Source of the DNA: Edaphobacter sp. 12200R-103
GTDB lineage: Bacteria > Acidobacteriota > Terriglobia > Terriglobales > Acidobacteriaceae
DNA: 64,000 bases
Assembly (NCBI RefSeq): GCF_010093025.1
Contig: NZ_CP048114.1
Span: 248,001-312,000 of the forward strand
Reading direction: 5' to 3'
The notes under the pieces were generated by a model. The model saw only the letters and a list, made by a program, of their open reading frames with translations. It was not told where the DNA came from and did not search any database. Positions 8,683 to 18,783 of the stretch are shown here, piece by piece (the first letter of the stretch is position 1; each line of letters begins with the position of its first letter). The position numbers were made by a program, and so were the translations under genes.

Positions 8683-11403
8683 ATGAGACGCATCGCGGGT
8701 GGTAGCAGAGGTCCTCTTTATATTGCTGCGCTGGTTGCAGCACTTGGCGCAGCGACGGTTCCTTCGCTGCATGCGCAGCAGAATGTGGATCAGCTGCGGC
8801 GCGAGTTTGCAGAGCCCCCAGGCGATGCGCGGCCAATGGTCCGCTGGTGGTGGTTTGGTCCGGCGGTGACGAAAGAGGAGATCGCGCGCGAGATCCACCA
8901 GATGCACGATGGCGGCTTCGGCGGGTTTGAACTGGCTTCGGTCTATCCCCTTGCTCTCGACGATCCTCAGAAGGGGATTCGCAATCTACCCTATGCGTCA
9001 CCCGAGATGGTGGACATGCTGCGTTTCGCACGCGAGCAGGGAACTGCGCTCGGCATGCGTGTCGACCTGACGTTAGGTAGCGGATGGCCCTTCGGCGGCC
9101 CGCAGATTCCGATCGATCTGGCAGCAGGACGCCTCAAGATTGTAGCGACTGCACTGCCGGTGGCAAAGCTGCCCGTTATGGCCGACGGAGATGCTCCTAT
9201 CGCGGCCTTCATCGCGAAAGGGACGCCGAACCACTATGATGCCGCGACAGCCCGGCTGATCAAGTACCCCGATTCCAACGGATCGCTCCCGAAAGCATCT
9301 GCCGAGTCGCAGGTGCTGCTGTTGTTTATCAGTAGCCATACGCGCCAGATGGTCAAGCGCGCCGCGGTTGGCGGCGAAGGCTTCGTGCTCGACCATATGT
9401 CGCGCGAGGCCATCGACAAACACCTCCATACCGTAGGCGACGCCCTGATGGGCGGCTTCACCGATGCGCCTCCCTACGCGATCTTCTCGGATTCACTGGA
9501 GGTGTATGGGAGCGACTGGACCCGCACTTTGCCGGAGGAGTTCAAGAAGCGGCGCGGCTATGACCTGATTCCGCATCTGCCGGAACTCGCGCAGGGAGGA
9601 AGCCCACAGGCCGATGCCGTGCGTCACGACTGGGCGGAGACGCTCTCTGATCTCGTACGCGAAAACTACCTGCGGCCCATGACCGAATATGCCGCGGCGC
9701 ACCACACCAAGTTTCGCTCGCAGACGTATGGAACTCCGGCGGCAACGCTCACGGACGAGTTCGTGCCACAGCTTCCAGAGGGAGAAGGCCCGCAGTGGGA
9801 CCGCTTCTCCTTTACACGATGGGCGTCTTCTGCAAATCACGTATTCGGAAACAACGTGACCTCGGCGGAGACCTGGACGTGGCTGCATTCGCCAGCATTT
9901 CGTGCGACTCCGCTCGACATGAAGGCTGAGGCGGACCGGATGTTTGTTGAGGGCGTCAATCAGATCATCGGCCATGGCTGGCCGTATTCGCCCGAGTACG
10001 CCAAGGAGCCGGGTTATTCGCTTTATGCGGCCGCGGTCTTCAATGCGCACAATCCCTGGTGGCCGGTGATGCCCGACGTCACAAAGTATCTGCAGCGGGT
10101 CAGTTGGATGCTGCGACAGGGCCAGCCTGCGAACGATGTAGCCCTGCTGCTGCCGGAGGACGATGCTCAGGCCGACTTCCGTCCCGGCCATGTCTCTGTG
10201 ACAGATGCGATGAAGACGAAGATCACGTCCGCGCTGATGCACGCCATCCTCGACACAGGCCACAATGTCGACTACATCGACGGAACCGCACTGTCGCGTC
10301 TCCACGATCACCCGCTGTTGGTCGTGCCGCCTACGAAGAGAATGCATCTGGATGCGGCGCGGCAGTTGGAGAAGTATGCCAGCGCCGGGGGCAAGATCAT
10401 CTTCATCGGCGAGACGCCTTCAATGGCAACGGGATTATCGGATGAAAAGGATAGCGCGCAGGTGAAGTCCATCCTCGCGGCACTGAGTGCAAAGTCCATT
10501 CATGTGCAGAGCGAGACGGAGCTGCCAGATGCGATTGAGCATGCTCTCGCTCCTGATTTGGATGTCAAGGCAGCGGCAGGCGCGGTGGGGTTCATTCACC
10601 GCCGTCTGCAAGGCGCGGATGTTTACTTTATCGCGAATACCTCCGCGCAAACGCAGATGTTTCCGCTGCACACCGCAAGCAAATACAAGACTGCAGAGTG
10701 GTGGAATCCTGAGGATGGCACTGTGACGACTGCTGAGATTGGCAAACCGTTCTCGCTGGAGCCATACGGATCGCGCCTGCTGATCCTGCACGCAGGAGCA
10801 GCTTCGCCGAAAGCTCAGGCTGCGAGGAAGCTGGTTGCTGAGACGAGCTCTCCCATCGAGGTTGGACACTGGACAGCGGAGTTCCCGGGCAGCAAGGGGT
10901 CGCCGGCGCTGCCCTCGAAGGCCAATGCCAGCACGATTTGGACCGACGATGCGGCAGAGAAGTTCTACTCCGGTGAAGTGCGCTATCGCGCGAGCTTCCA
11001 GGCTCCTGCTGCCAAATCGGACGAGCACTTTGTGCTTCGCTTCGCAGACGGCAAGCCCTTGCCGAACACGCAGCCACCGAACACAAATGGGCTGCGAGCC
11101 TGGTACGACGCACCCATTCGTGAGACTGCCATCGTTTATCTGAATGGCAAGCGAGTCGGGTCGCTGTGGCATCCGCCATACGAGCTGGATCTCACGAAGT
11201 TGATGCATGATGGCGAGAACACGATAGAGATCCGCGTATACAACACAGCGATCAACGAACTCGCTGGTCAGTCGCCGCGTGATTACACTGCCCTGAAGGC
11301 GAAGTATGGAGATCGATTCCAGATGCAGGACATGGAGAATCTGCAACCTGTTCCTTCAGGCATCTTTGGACCTGTCAGGATCGTTCGCGAGAGAGAGAAG
11401 TAA
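8683..11403 (+). CDS. Secreted alpha-L-rhamnosidase (GH106)
   Basis: A 906-residue exported enzyme of the GH106 type, expected to release terminal alpha-L-rhamnose from rhamnogalacturonan or plant glycosides. A signal peptide ends around LHAQQ (residue 27). Family-like N-terminal text follows: PMVRWWWFGPAVTKEEIARE and MHDGGFGGFELASVYPL. The C-terminus carries a galactose-binding-like beta-sandwich (AIVYLNGKRVGSLWHPPYEL, DGENTIEIRVYNTAIN). It follows rhaB by 21 bp on the same strand, so it is likely in the same operon, coupling rhamnose release to rhamnose catabolism. The precise linkage cleaved cannot be read from sequence. Confidence 0.85.
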   Translation: MRRIAGGSRGPLYIAALVAALGAATVPSLHAQQNVDQLRREFAEPPGDARPMVRWWWFGPAVTKEEIAREIHQMHDGGFGGFELASVYPLALDDPQKGIRNLPYASPEMVDMLRFAREQGTALGMRVDLTLGSGWPFGGPQIPIDLAAGRLKIVATALPVAKLPVMADGDAPIAAFIAKGTPNHYDAATARLIKYPDSNGSLPKASAESQVLLLFISSHTRQMVKRAAVGGEGFVLDHMSREAIDKHLHTVGDALMGGFTDAPPYAIFSDSLEVYGSDWTRTLPEEFKKRRGYDLIPHLPELAQGGSPQADAVRHDWAETLSDLVRENYLRPMTEYAAAHHTKFRSQTYGTPAATLTDEFVPQLPEGEGPQWDRFSFTRWASSANHVFGNNVTSAETWTWLHSPAFRATPLDMKAEADRMFVEGVNQIIGHGWPYSPEYAKEPGYSLYAAAVFNAHNPWWPVMPDVTKYLQRVSWMLRQGQPANDVALLLPEDDAQADFRPGHVSVTDAMKTKITSALMHAILDTGHNVDYIDGTALSRLHDHPLLVVPPTKRMHLDAARQLEKYASAGGKIIFIGETPSMATGLSDEKDSAQVKSILAALSAKSIHVQSETELPDAIEHALAPDLDVKAAAGAVGFIHRRLQGADVYFIANTSAQTQMFPLHTASKYKTAEWWNPEDGTVTTAEIGKPFSLEPYGSRLLILHAGAASPKAQAARKLVAETSSPIEVGHWTAEFPGSKGSPALPSKANASTIWTDDAAEKFYSGEVRYRASFQAPAAKSDEHFVLRFADGKPLPNTQPPNTNGLRAWYDAPIRETAIVYLNGKRVGSLWHPPYELDLTKLMHDGENTIEIRVYNTAINELAGQSPRDYTALKAKYGDRFQMQDMENLQPVPSGIFGPVRIVREREK

Positions 11404-11506
11404 TCGAACCCCTTCCACGGTTCATTTGACATTGGGGTGAGAGGAAGTCAGTCTAGAGAAACGGCAGATAGCTTGCCTAATTCTCATTTTGTAAAAGTGG
11501 CTCTGC

Positions 11507-12769
11507 ATGCGTTTCCGTGACCTTCTCTCTGTCTCTCTCTCCGGGCTGGCCGTTCTTTCATCGCCTTTCCTTCATGCTGCATCTAAGACCTGCGATGTGC
11601 GGCAGATGGGAGCGGTTGGCGACGGACACACAAAGGATACGACGGCCATTCAGCGCGCGATCGATACCTGCGCGGACGCCGGTGGCGGAGTAGTGCACTT
11701 CGTGTCTGGAACCTATGTCTCGGGACCGCTCGACTGGAAGAGTCATATCAACCTTCGCCTCGACGCGGGAGCTACTTTGCTGGGATCGCCGGACAGAAGC
11801 GATTTCCCGCTCCGCGAAGACGCGAAGTGGCGCAAGGTATCTCTGCTGCATGCGGACCACGCCACGGACATCTCTCTTACGGGCAAAGGCACCGTCGACG
11901 GCAACGGCCACGTATGGTGGGACGCGAAGGCAGAGGATAAGAAGAAGGGGTTGCCGGAAGCTCCGCGTCCTATGCTTCTCGATCTGACGCATTCAAAGAT
12001 GATTCTGATCGATGGCGTGACCATTCAGAATTCGCCGCAGTACAACATCATGGCGGTGCTTTGCGATGGCCTGACAGTCCGCAATGTCAGGATTTTGAAT
12101 CCAGGACATACGGCTCCGAACACCGATGGCATCGACCCCATCTCAACAAGCCATGTGCTCATCGAGCACGTCTTGATCGATACCGGTGACGATAATGTTG
12201 CCATCAAAAGCGGGCTGGTGGAGCGGGGCGATCCCGATGTTCCGAGCACCGATATCGTCATCCGCGATTGTGATTTCCGCAATGGCCATGGCATGTCTAT
12301 CGGGAGCGAGACAGCGGGAGGCGTGCGCAACGTAACGGTGGAGCGGGTAAAGTTTGAAGGGACCAGGCAGGGCATCCGGATCAAGAGCGCCCGCGGACGA
12401 GGCAACGACATCGGCGGATTCTCCTTCCGCGACATCACGATGGAACATGTCGAAACCCCAATTCAGATCACGGCTTACTATACCGGCGGAATGAAGGGCG
12501 ATACGGCGCATCCCGTCACAGAGCATACGCCGCGCTTCCACGACATTTTGATCGAAGATGTAACTGCGACAGGTGCAAAACGTGCGGCGGTGATCTATGG
12601 CCTGCCTGAGAGCCCTGTGAAACGGCTGCGGCTCAAGAATGTTCATATCAGTGCAGAGGCTGGGGCGGATATGCAGTACGCGGAGGTGGCGGTCAGCAAC
12701 TTCGTCGTGGATGCAACCAGGGGCGAAGCTGTCACGAAGGGGCCCGGGGTAATCTTCACTGAGAAGTAG
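11507..12769 (+). CDS. Secreted polygalacturonase-like hydrolase (GH28)
   Basis: A 420-residue right-handed beta-helix hydrolase with a signal peptide (ending near FLHAAS). All four GH28 signatures are seen in order: NTDGID near residue 205, GDDNVAIKSG near 228, NGHGMSIGSE near 260 and GIRIKS near 291. These hold the catalytic aspartates and the histidine. GH28 members cleave polygalacturonate, xylogalacturonan or rhamnogalacturonan. The neighbouring rhamnosidase and rhamnose genes favour a rhamnogalacturonan-related job, which is inference. It starts 103 bp after the GH106 gene, and GH28 to the next gene is 12 bp. Confidence 0.88.
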   Translation: MRFRDLLSVSLSGLAVLSSPFLHAASKTCDVRQMGAVGDGHTKDTTAIQRAIDTCADAGGGVVHFVSGTYVSGPLDWKSHINLRLDAGATLLGSPDRSDFPLREDAKWRKVSLLHADHATDISLTGKGTVDGNGHVWWDAKAEDKKKGLPEAPRPMLLDLTHSKMILIDGVTIQNSPQYNIMAVLCDGLTVRNVRILNPGHTAPNTDGIDPISTSHVLIEHVLIDTGDDNVAIKSGLVERGDPDVPSTDIVIRDCDFRNGHGMSIGSETAGGVRNVTVERVKFEGTRQGIRIKSARGRGNDIGGFSFRDITMEHVETPIQITAYYTGGMKGDTAHPVTEHTPRFHDILIEDVTATGAKRAAVIYGLPESPVKRLRLKNVHISAEAGADMQYAEVAVSNFVVDATRGEAVTKGPGVIFTEK

Positions 12770-12781
12770 AGGCGACGCCGT

Positions 12782-14695
12782 ATGATGATGCGAACAAGAT
12801 TTCTACTTCCGCTGGCGTGGTTTCTTGGTTGTGCCTGCTTCGCAACTGCCCAGGAAGCAATCAGACTGCCGGAGGCGAAGGCCTCTACAGGTTCCTCCGT
12901 GCAGAGGTTCGAGTTTGCCTCTGACGGTCCCAAAGGTCCCGGATGGACGCGGCCCGACCAGATTGCACGCGTTTATATTCGCGAATCTCTTCCTGCGCTC
13001 TTTCAGCGCACGATACGACTCGATGATGATATGCCTTCAACTGGGAAGCTTTCGTGGATATTCACCGGACCGCGCGCTGGCCTGACGGTAGAGCTTACGA
13101 AATCCGGGGTTCGCCTGTATGAACGCTACTATGATTCAACCGGCCTGGCAGAAACGGGCAGCTACCCGGAAAAGATCATTCGCGACGAGGCACGTGCCTA
13201 CGTTGGACATCCACGTCTCCTCACCGTGATTGTGGATGCACATCTTTCTGTTCGTGTTTTGCTGAATGGAGAGACGATGCTTACCGAACCTCTCGTCTTC
13301 GACCTCACGCGCCATCAACTTATGTTCTCCGGTCCTCGTAACCGGCATTTGACTCTATCCGGCGACCTGTTGGAAGATCGCCCCATTGATGCTACGGTGA
13401 CGGTCAATCCTGGGAAGGCCCATCAGACAATGATCGGCTTCGGAGGAAGTCCGAGCATTCCCGCTTACGCACAACTGAGTGAAGAGGGGAAACAGCAGTA
13501 CTGGAAACTGATTCATCGTTTCAATCTTCTCATTGACCGTGAATATCCGATGGGGACGGAGTTGAAGCAGGATCTCTCAAACGTCGAGAACCTCCACGAA
13601 GCTACGCCTCACTACTATGGCGATAACTTTCCTAATAGCGAGGTCTCTGACTTTGAATATAGTCGCCATATTCGTGAGCTGGGCGGCCAGGTGTTATACG
13701 AGATGTGGGCCTTGCCGCATTGGGCTATCCAGTCTTATACGCCGCAGGGAAAGCCGATCATCGACGCTTGGGGACGGCCGGTACGCTCTGCTGCAAAACC
13801 CGATGTCTACGCCCGTATCGTGGTGGAGTTCTGTAGGCGTGCGCAGGCACGTTCCGGTGCAGCGCCTGAGATCGTGGGTATCCAGAACGAAGTTGAGCAG
13901 GCGCCCGAGATTTATGCAGCGATGACAACAGCAGTGCGCAAAGCGCTTGATGCTGCAGGCTTTCAAAAGACGAAAATTCAGATGGCCGATGCGCCTTATG
14001 TATGGATGGCGACGGGCCGCATCCGTGATCTCAAACGGTTTCCCAATGCGTGGAAGGCAACGGATTTCACCGCCGCCCATCAGTATGACTACCAGGGGTT
14101 TCTCGCCAATCCTGATCTGTATGACGATCGCCTGCGCGAGATACGCGAGGCCAGCGATGGAAAACCATTTCTCGCGACGGAGATATGTCTGAACGATTCT
14201 CATTTTCAGGAGCCGTCTTATCGGCTGGCCTTGCAGGTAGGGCAGCTCTATCAGAAGGACCTGACGGAAGTGGATGCACAGATGCTGCTCTATTGCTGGC
14301 TGTTACTGGATGTTGAGCAGCCAACCTTCGGCGGCTCGCGCTCTCTCCTGGTGCCGGATCGATCGCAGGGGCAGATTCCTGTGGCCTCCAGCTTCCAGCT
14401 CCGTGTTCTGGGAGCGTTTAGCAGGCATGTCCTGAAGGGAATGCATCGAGTGGAAACCAGCGTAGATAATCCGGATCTTTTGACGGCGGCGTTCACCGAT
14501 GGGCAGCATAGCAGCGTGATTGTCCTGAATCGCTCAACGCATTCACAGCGCCTGCATCTCGATTGGCAGGGAACGCGATGGTCGCAGATGGAGCGTACCA
14601 GCTTTTATGCCGAGAATGAAGAGAAGGACCTTCCGCAGGAGATGGTGATTCAGCCCGGCGAAATCGTGACGCTCTCAAATTTTCGGGCAAATTAG
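12782..14695 (+). CDS. Secreted clan GH-A hydrolase, GH30-like
   Basis: A 637-residue protein with a signal peptide (cleavage near CFATAQE). The first 200 residues form a beta-rich module; the TIM-barrel domain starts at HQTMIGFGGSPSIPAYAQLS. Candidate catalytic glutamates are in GIQNEVEQ near residue 370 (acid/base, after an Asn) and FLATEICLN near 466 (nucleophile). Their order and spacing fit clan GH-A families such as GH30. A beta-sandwich follows (SSVIVLNRSTHSQRL). The opening beta-rich module before a GH30-like barrel is not the usual layout, so it may belong to an unclassified GH-A family. It is 12 bp after the GH28 gene. Confidence 0.6.
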   Translation: MMMRTRFLLPLAWFLGCACFATAQEAIRLPEAKASTGSSVQRFEFASDGPKGPGWTRPDQIARVYIRESLPALFQRTIRLDDDMPSTGKLSWIFTGPRAGLTVELTKSGVRLYERYYDSTGLAETGSYPEKIIRDEARAYVGHPRLLTVIVDAHLSVRVLLNGETMLTEPLVFDLTRHQLMFSGPRNRHLTLSGDLLEDRPIDATVTVNPGKAHQTMIGFGGSPSIPAYAQLSEEGKQQYWKLIHRFNLLIDREYPMGTELKQDLSNVENLHEATPHYYGDNFPNSEVSDFEYSRHIRELGGQVLYEMWALPHWAIQSYTPQGKPIIDAWGRPVRSAAKPDVYARIVVEFCRRAQARSGAAPEIVGIQNEVEQAPEIYAAMTTAVRKALDAAGFQKTKIQMADAPYVWMATGRIRDLKRFPNAWKATDFTAAHQYDYQGFLANPDLYDDRLREIREASDGKPFLATEICLNDSHFQEPSYRLALQVGQLYQKDLTEVDAQMLLYCWLLLDVEQPTFGGSRSLLVPDRSQGQIPVASSFQLRVLGAFSRHVLKGMHRVETSVDNPDLLTAAFTDGQHSSVIVLNRSTHSQRLHLDWQGTRWSQMERTSFYAENEEKDLPQEMVIQPGEIVTLSNFRAN

Positions 14696-14772
14696 CCTGC
14701 AAGCACACCTTGTGCGGGCAAAATGCCTTTCGAACAGGCATCCGCGCTATGGGTGGCATTTGAAAGGAAGAG

Positions 14773-15612
14773 ATGAAACCGGTTCTGCGGCATATCGCAA
14801 ATCTCTGGACGCTGATGGGGCATCCCTCACAACAGGATGAGTGGTCGCTCGGTAAAAAGATTGCGGAGATCAAGGCCGCCGGCTTCGACGGTGTCTGTTG
14901 GGCTCCCAGTGCTGAGCTTCATGAAGAATGCCTTCGGCAGGAGCTCATCTTCGTCGGTGGAATGGCCTCTGGCGATGCGAGAGCCTTTCCGGATATTCTC
15001 GAGGATCTTAAGCGTTTTGGAGCACAGCACGTCAACGTGCAGCTGGCACACGATTCGCTGGCCTCTGAAGAGGCTCTACGGTTAACACTCATGTTGATGG
15101 ATCTCGCCAGGCCACTCGGCCTTCTGCCGGCGATCGAGACCCATCGGGGTACCTGTACAGAGACGCCGGAAAAGATGTATGCGCTGGCGGATGCCTACGA
15201 GAGGGAGACAGGCGAGCTGTTGCCGCTATCCTGTGACTTTTCGCACTTTGCTGTGGTCAAGCATCTGGTGCCTTCGAACTTCGTAGAACAACTGCTTATA
15301 CGGCCTAACCTTATCCAGAATGCGCAGCAGTTTCATCTGCGCCCGTTTAACGGGCATCACGTGCAGGTGCCGGTCACCGACGGCAGTGGCCAGCTTACTC
15401 AGGAGGTGTGTGCTTGGTTGCCGTTTGCCGAAGCTACGCTTTCGTGCTGGCTTGATGGCAACCGCGATAAAGGCCGCGAGATCTTTGTGTGTCCTGAACT
15501 GGGGCCGGTCGAAGGCGGGTATGCGCTCTCAACGTTCCCGAACAGCTGGGAGGAAGCGAAAGTTCTCAGAGGCGAGATTGACAGAATCTGGCGGCGCCTT
15601 CTTCAAGGCTGA
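14773..15612 (+). CDS. Sugar phosphate isomerase/epimerase family protein
   Basis: A 279-residue cytoplasmic xylose-isomerase-like TIM barrel (AP endonuclease 2 superfamily). Metal-ligand segments are visible: the Glu in LPAIETHRGT near residue 117 and the Asp and His in LSCDFSHFAVVKHLV near 155. It has no signal peptide. The ATG at 14773 is preceded by GGAAG. The family contains isomerases, epimerases and dehydratase-like enzymes for sugars and inositols, so the substrate is not assigned. It closes the plus-strand run that begins at rhaI and ends tail to tail with the AraC gene, 2 bp apart. Confidence 0.65.
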   Translation: MKPVLRHIANLWTLMGHPSQQDEWSLGKKIAEIKAAGFDGVCWAPSAELHEECLRQELIFVGGMASGDARAFPDILEDLKRFGAQHVNVQLAHDSLASEEALRLTLMLMDLARPLGLLPAIETHRGTCTETPEKMYALADAYERETGELLPLSCDFSHFAVVKHLVPSNFVEQLLIRPNLIQNAQQFHLRPFNGHHVQVPVTDGSGQLTQEVCAWLPFAEATLSCWLDGNRDKGREIFVCPELGPVEGGYALSTFPNSWEEAKVLRGEIDRIWRRLLQG

Positions 15613-15614
15613 AG

Positions 15615-16430
15615 CTACGGGAGCGTTCTCCGGGCATATTCCGCCGGGGAGCAGCCGAGTATCTGGCGGCACACACGATGGAATTGGGGATAGCTTCCAA
15701 AGCCAGCCTCCAGTGCGGCGTCGAGCAGGGTACGATTGCGGTTCAAATCATAGATTTGCTGGAACCGCTCGATTCGCTTCCGGTTTCGGAAGTCAACGAG
15801 CGTCAACCCTGTTTGTTGTTTAAATAAACGGCTTAGCCGAGAGGTGCTGAGGCCGGCGCGATGTGCCAGTTCGGCAAGCCCATCTTCCGATACATCATGG
15901 GCTAACATGCGAACGGCTCGTTCCACGGCTGGATGAAGCTCGCGCACAGGAACATCGGCTGCATGTTGGAAGCATTTCCATGCATGGAGCAGAATATAGC
16001 CAAGGCCGGCGTTCATCAGGCCATATTCACCCTGTGACGAAGAGAGATCTTCGAAGAATGCTTCGAAGCGGTCCAGATCCTGATGGGAAAGCCTGCGGCA
16101 TACTTCACCCGAGAAGGATGGCTGGAGAAGTGCCTTCGCACCTGCGTCGGTGGCCTGGCGACGGATGGCACGCCGCCGGAAGACAGCGATCCACATCTCA
16201 AACTTGGATGTTTGTTCCACCAGAACGTGTTCCTGCGCGGGAAAAAGCCAGAGCAGGTCGCCGCGGCGTATCTCATATCGCCTGCCACCCAGGAGGTAAG
16301 TGCCTTTCCCCTGCGTTACGACATTTAGCTCCAACTCCGCATGGCGATGCAGGCGATTTGCACCTGCCGGGTTGGCATATCTCCAAACATTGCCGTCGAG
16401 TTGGGAAGGAAGTTTGAGGTGCTGCAACAT
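15615..16430 (-). CDS. AraC-family transcriptional regulator with cupin sensor
   Basis: A 271-residue regulator. The N-terminal cupin fold is marked by NRLHRHAELELNVV and GTYLLGGRRYEIRRGDLLWL; the C-terminal double HTH by DGLAELAHRAGLSTSRLSRL and LDAALEAGFGSYPQFHRVCR. Such proteins usually activate sugar genes when ligand binds the cupin. I chose the ATG at 16430, which puts the cupin directly at the N-terminus; an ATG at 16478 would add 16 residues and overlap the divergent gene region. It is divergent from the PhyH gene and is the likely regulator of the 16.5-23 kb block. Confidence 0.8.
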   Translation of the reverse strand: MLQHLKLPSQLDGNVWRYANPAGANRLHRHAELELNVVTQGKGTYLLGGRRYEIRRGDLLWLFPAQEHVLVEQTSKFEMWIAVFRRRAIRRQATDAGAKALLQPSFSGEVCRRLSHQDLDRFEAFFEDLSSSQGEYGLMNAGLGYILLHAWKCFQHAADVPVRELHPAVERAVRMLAHDVSEDGLAELAHRAGLSTSRLSRLFKQQTGLTLVDFRNRKRIERFQQIYDLNRNRTLLDAALEAGFGSYPQFHRVCRQILGCSPAEYARRTLP

Positions 16431-16504
16431 GGCGACAAAAAATGATAACAAGTCCGGAAGAAATGAGAAGTCAACCATATCGCGGGATGGTTAGAGTTTT
16501 CGAC

Positions 16505-17317
16505 ATGATAATTACCGACGAGCAGCGCCAGATGTATCAGACTGAAGGCTACATGGTTCTCCCCGGGGTCATTCCTCCCGCGATGTTGAGTATGCTGCGG
16601 GAAGAGTGCTCCTACTATCTTGGCTATTATGATTCGATCATGGACGCCAAGGGTGTCCAGACGGAGAACATCAGTCATCGCGGGAAGCGGTATTTCATCA
16701 ATAACCGCTATCGTCTGAGCAATCGTTTGTATCAGTTTATCTTCAGTGATCTGATGGCTGAGGTTGCACGTGCGACCGTCGGAGACGAAGCCTATCTCTT
16801 TCACGAGCAGTGGGTCGTCAAAGGAGCAGAGCAGGGAATGAAGTTCGCCTGGCATCAGGATTCAGGCTATGTGAAGTGGTATAACCCCACGACAAAGCAT
16901 AAGCCATATGTAACCTGCTGGTGCACGCTGGATGATGTCAGCGAAGAGAACGGAACGGTGTATCTTCTGCCCCATTCTCGCGGCGGGACAAAAAATGAGA
17001 TCATCGATCATACCAAGGAAGACGGCACGAATGACCTGATCGGCTATTCGGGAGACGATCAGGGAGACCCCGTCATCGTTCCCGCCGGTAGTATTGTGGC
17101 CTTTGACAGCTTCGTCTTGCATCGTAGCGGCCCCAATAAGACAGAAAGAATGCGGCGTGTCTATTTGCCGCAGTACAGTGCTGCACCCATTCCACGCCCG
17201 GATGGCAAGCCATGGGCTATGGCGACTCCATTTTTGAAGAACGGCGTCAACATCTACGATCATGCGCAGGATGCGGCCGAGCGTTACGGTCCTTTTCCCG
17301 ATCCAGCGAAGGCGTAG
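16505..17317 (+). CDS. Phytanoyl-CoA dioxygenase (PhyH) family protein
   Basis: A predicted Fe(II)/2-oxoglutarate-dependent dioxygenase of 270 residues. The iron-binding HxD is in FAWHQDSGYVKWY near residue 116 and the distal His in FVLHRSGPNK near 204, followed by the Arg expected to bind 2-oxoglutarate (ERMRRVYLP). No signal peptide, so cytoplasmic. Starts at 16487 or 16442 are also possible. It is encoded at the head of a sugar-uptake block (GPH symporter, GH31, beta-helix enzyme). PhyH proteins hydroxylate very diverse small molecules, so the substrate is unknown; removal of a methyl or other decoration from a sugar is one possibility. Confidence 0.75.
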   Translation: MIITDEQRQMYQTEGYMVLPGVIPPAMLSMLREECSYYLGYYDSIMDAKGVQTENISHRGKRYFINNRYRLSNRLYQFIFSDLMAEVARATVGDEAYLFHEQWVVKGAEQGMKFAWHQDSGYVKWYNPTTKHKPYVTCWCTLDDVSEENGTVYLLPHSRGGTKNEIIDHTKEDGTNDLIGYSGDDQGDPVIVPAGSIVAFDSFVLHRSGPNKTERMRRVYLPQYSAAPIPRPDGKPWAMATPFLKNGVNIYDHAQDAAERYGPFPDPAKA

Positions 17318-17421
17318 CGGTTACCGTGTGAGCTGATCGATGCAGAAATGAAGGATGCGCGACGCTTGACCTTCGCGGCGGACGTTGTGTATCCCTGACG
17401 TGGGTGGACTGTGTGGAATAG

Positions 17422-18783
17422 ATGACGAGTGCACAACGCAAGATGCGACTCAGTTATATGGCCAGTGAGATAGCCGGTCAGCTGATCTTTTGCGTCATCT
17501 CGTTCTACATCCTCAAGTTCTACACCGACGTCTACGGCCTCTCCGCTGCCGCAGCAGGAACGATTTTGCTTTTGGCGCGGTGCATCGATGCTTTCGACGC
17601 ACCATTGTGGGGGATTCTCTTTGAGAAGACTCATAGCCGCTGGGGGAAAAGTCGTCCTTGGTTTCTCTGGCTCTGTGTGCCGTTTGCGATCTTTGGCGTC
17701 CTTACATTTGTAACTCCAGGACTGAGTGGAACTGCAAAGATCGCTTACGCTGGAGCGACCTATGTGGTGACCAGCATTCTATACACGGGTATCAACACGC
17801 CGGTTACATCCATTCTCGCGGCTCTTACTCCCGATGCTCACGAACGCGTAGTGCTTACCAGCTTTCGGATGTTCGGGTCGAAGTTCGCGGTACTCTTCGT
17901 GAATCTCTCTGTACTTCCCCTGGTCTCCTTTCTGGGGCATGGGGATGATCGCAAAGGCTTCATGGTCGTGATGCCGTTCTATGCGATCGGCACGGTCGTG
18001 CTCTATCTGCTCGCGTTTCGGAATCTTCGGGAGGTGGTCTATGAGAGACGTCAAAGACTCTCTGTTCGCGAAAGCGTGCAGGCACTGCGGAATAATGCTC
18101 CCTGGGCCATCATTTTTTTGAGCAGTCTTTTCTTCTGGATAGCCTTTATCGCGCGTATCTCATCTGCGCCCTACTTCTTCGAGTACGTGATGCATCGTGC
18201 GGATCTTACATCCACAGCAAATAGCCTGGACTTCGTCTCGCTTGGAAGCATTCTTTTTCTGCCTTGGCTGTGCCAACGCATGTCGAAGCGCAATGTGTGG
18301 GCGTTTGGACTGGCAGGTTCGGCTATTGCTCAATTGATTGTCTTTGTCGGAGTGCATGCCCATTCGGTAAGCGTTGTGCTCGACGGATGGGTGGTGGGCT
18401 TCCTGGCCAGCGGGCTTGCCATGGCCATTCCCTTTTCGATTCTGTCGGACAGCGTGGATTATGGAGAGTGGAAGAGCGGTGTTCGTGCTGCCGGCTTTCT
18501 TACAGCAATTGGAGCCGCATTCTGTCTCAAAGCCGGAAGCGGTCTTGGCGGAGCACTGCCGGCATGGATTCTCGCCAGCATGGGTTATGTCCCAAACGTC
18601 GCGCAGGGCGCGCGCTCCATCTTCGGAATCGAGCTGGCCTGCATCTGGCTGCCCGCCTTGGCGTATGCTTTGGCCATTGTGCCGGTGGTGTTTTACCTGC
18701 GTTACGAATTGATGGAGCCGATGATCCAGCGCGATCTTGAAGAGCGCCGCAGAACGGCTGCTTTGGTGAGCGAGAGCCTCTGA
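17422..18783 (+). CDS. GPH-family sugar:cation symporter (MFS)
   Basis: A 453-residue inner-membrane carrier with about twelve hydrophobic segments. The N-terminal region MRLSYMASEIAGQL, YTDVYGLSAAAAGT and especially the RCIDAFDAPLWGIL and HSRWGKSRPWFL loop are the signature of glycoside-pentoside-hexuronide symporters (MelB, XynB, UidB relatives). It should import a glycoside or uronate with H+ or Na+. Its stop codon shares a base with the start of the GH31 gene, so transporter and hydrolase are co-translated, suggesting that the GH31 enzyme acts on what is imported. Confidence 0.85.
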   Translation: MTSAQRKMRLSYMASEIAGQLIFCVISFYILKFYTDVYGLSAAAAGTILLLARCIDAFDAPLWGILFEKTHSRWGKSRPWFLWLCVPFAIFGVLTFVTPGLSGTAKIAYAGATYVVTSILYTGINTPVTSILAALTPDAHERVVLTSFRMFGSKFAVLFVNLSVLPLVSFLGHGDDRKGFMVVMPFYAIGTVVLYLLAFRNLREVVYERRQRLSVRESVQALRNNAPWAIIFLSSLFFWIAFIARISSAPYFFEYVMHRADLTSTANSLDFVSLGSILFLPWLCQRMSKRNVWAFGLAGSAIAQLIVFVGVHAHSVSVVLDGWVVGFLASGLAMAIPFSILSDSVDYGEWKSGVRAAGFLTAIGAAFCLKAGSGLGGALPAWILASMGYVPNVAQGARSIFGIELACIWLPALAYALAIVPVVFYLRYELMEPMIQRDLEERRRTAALVSESL

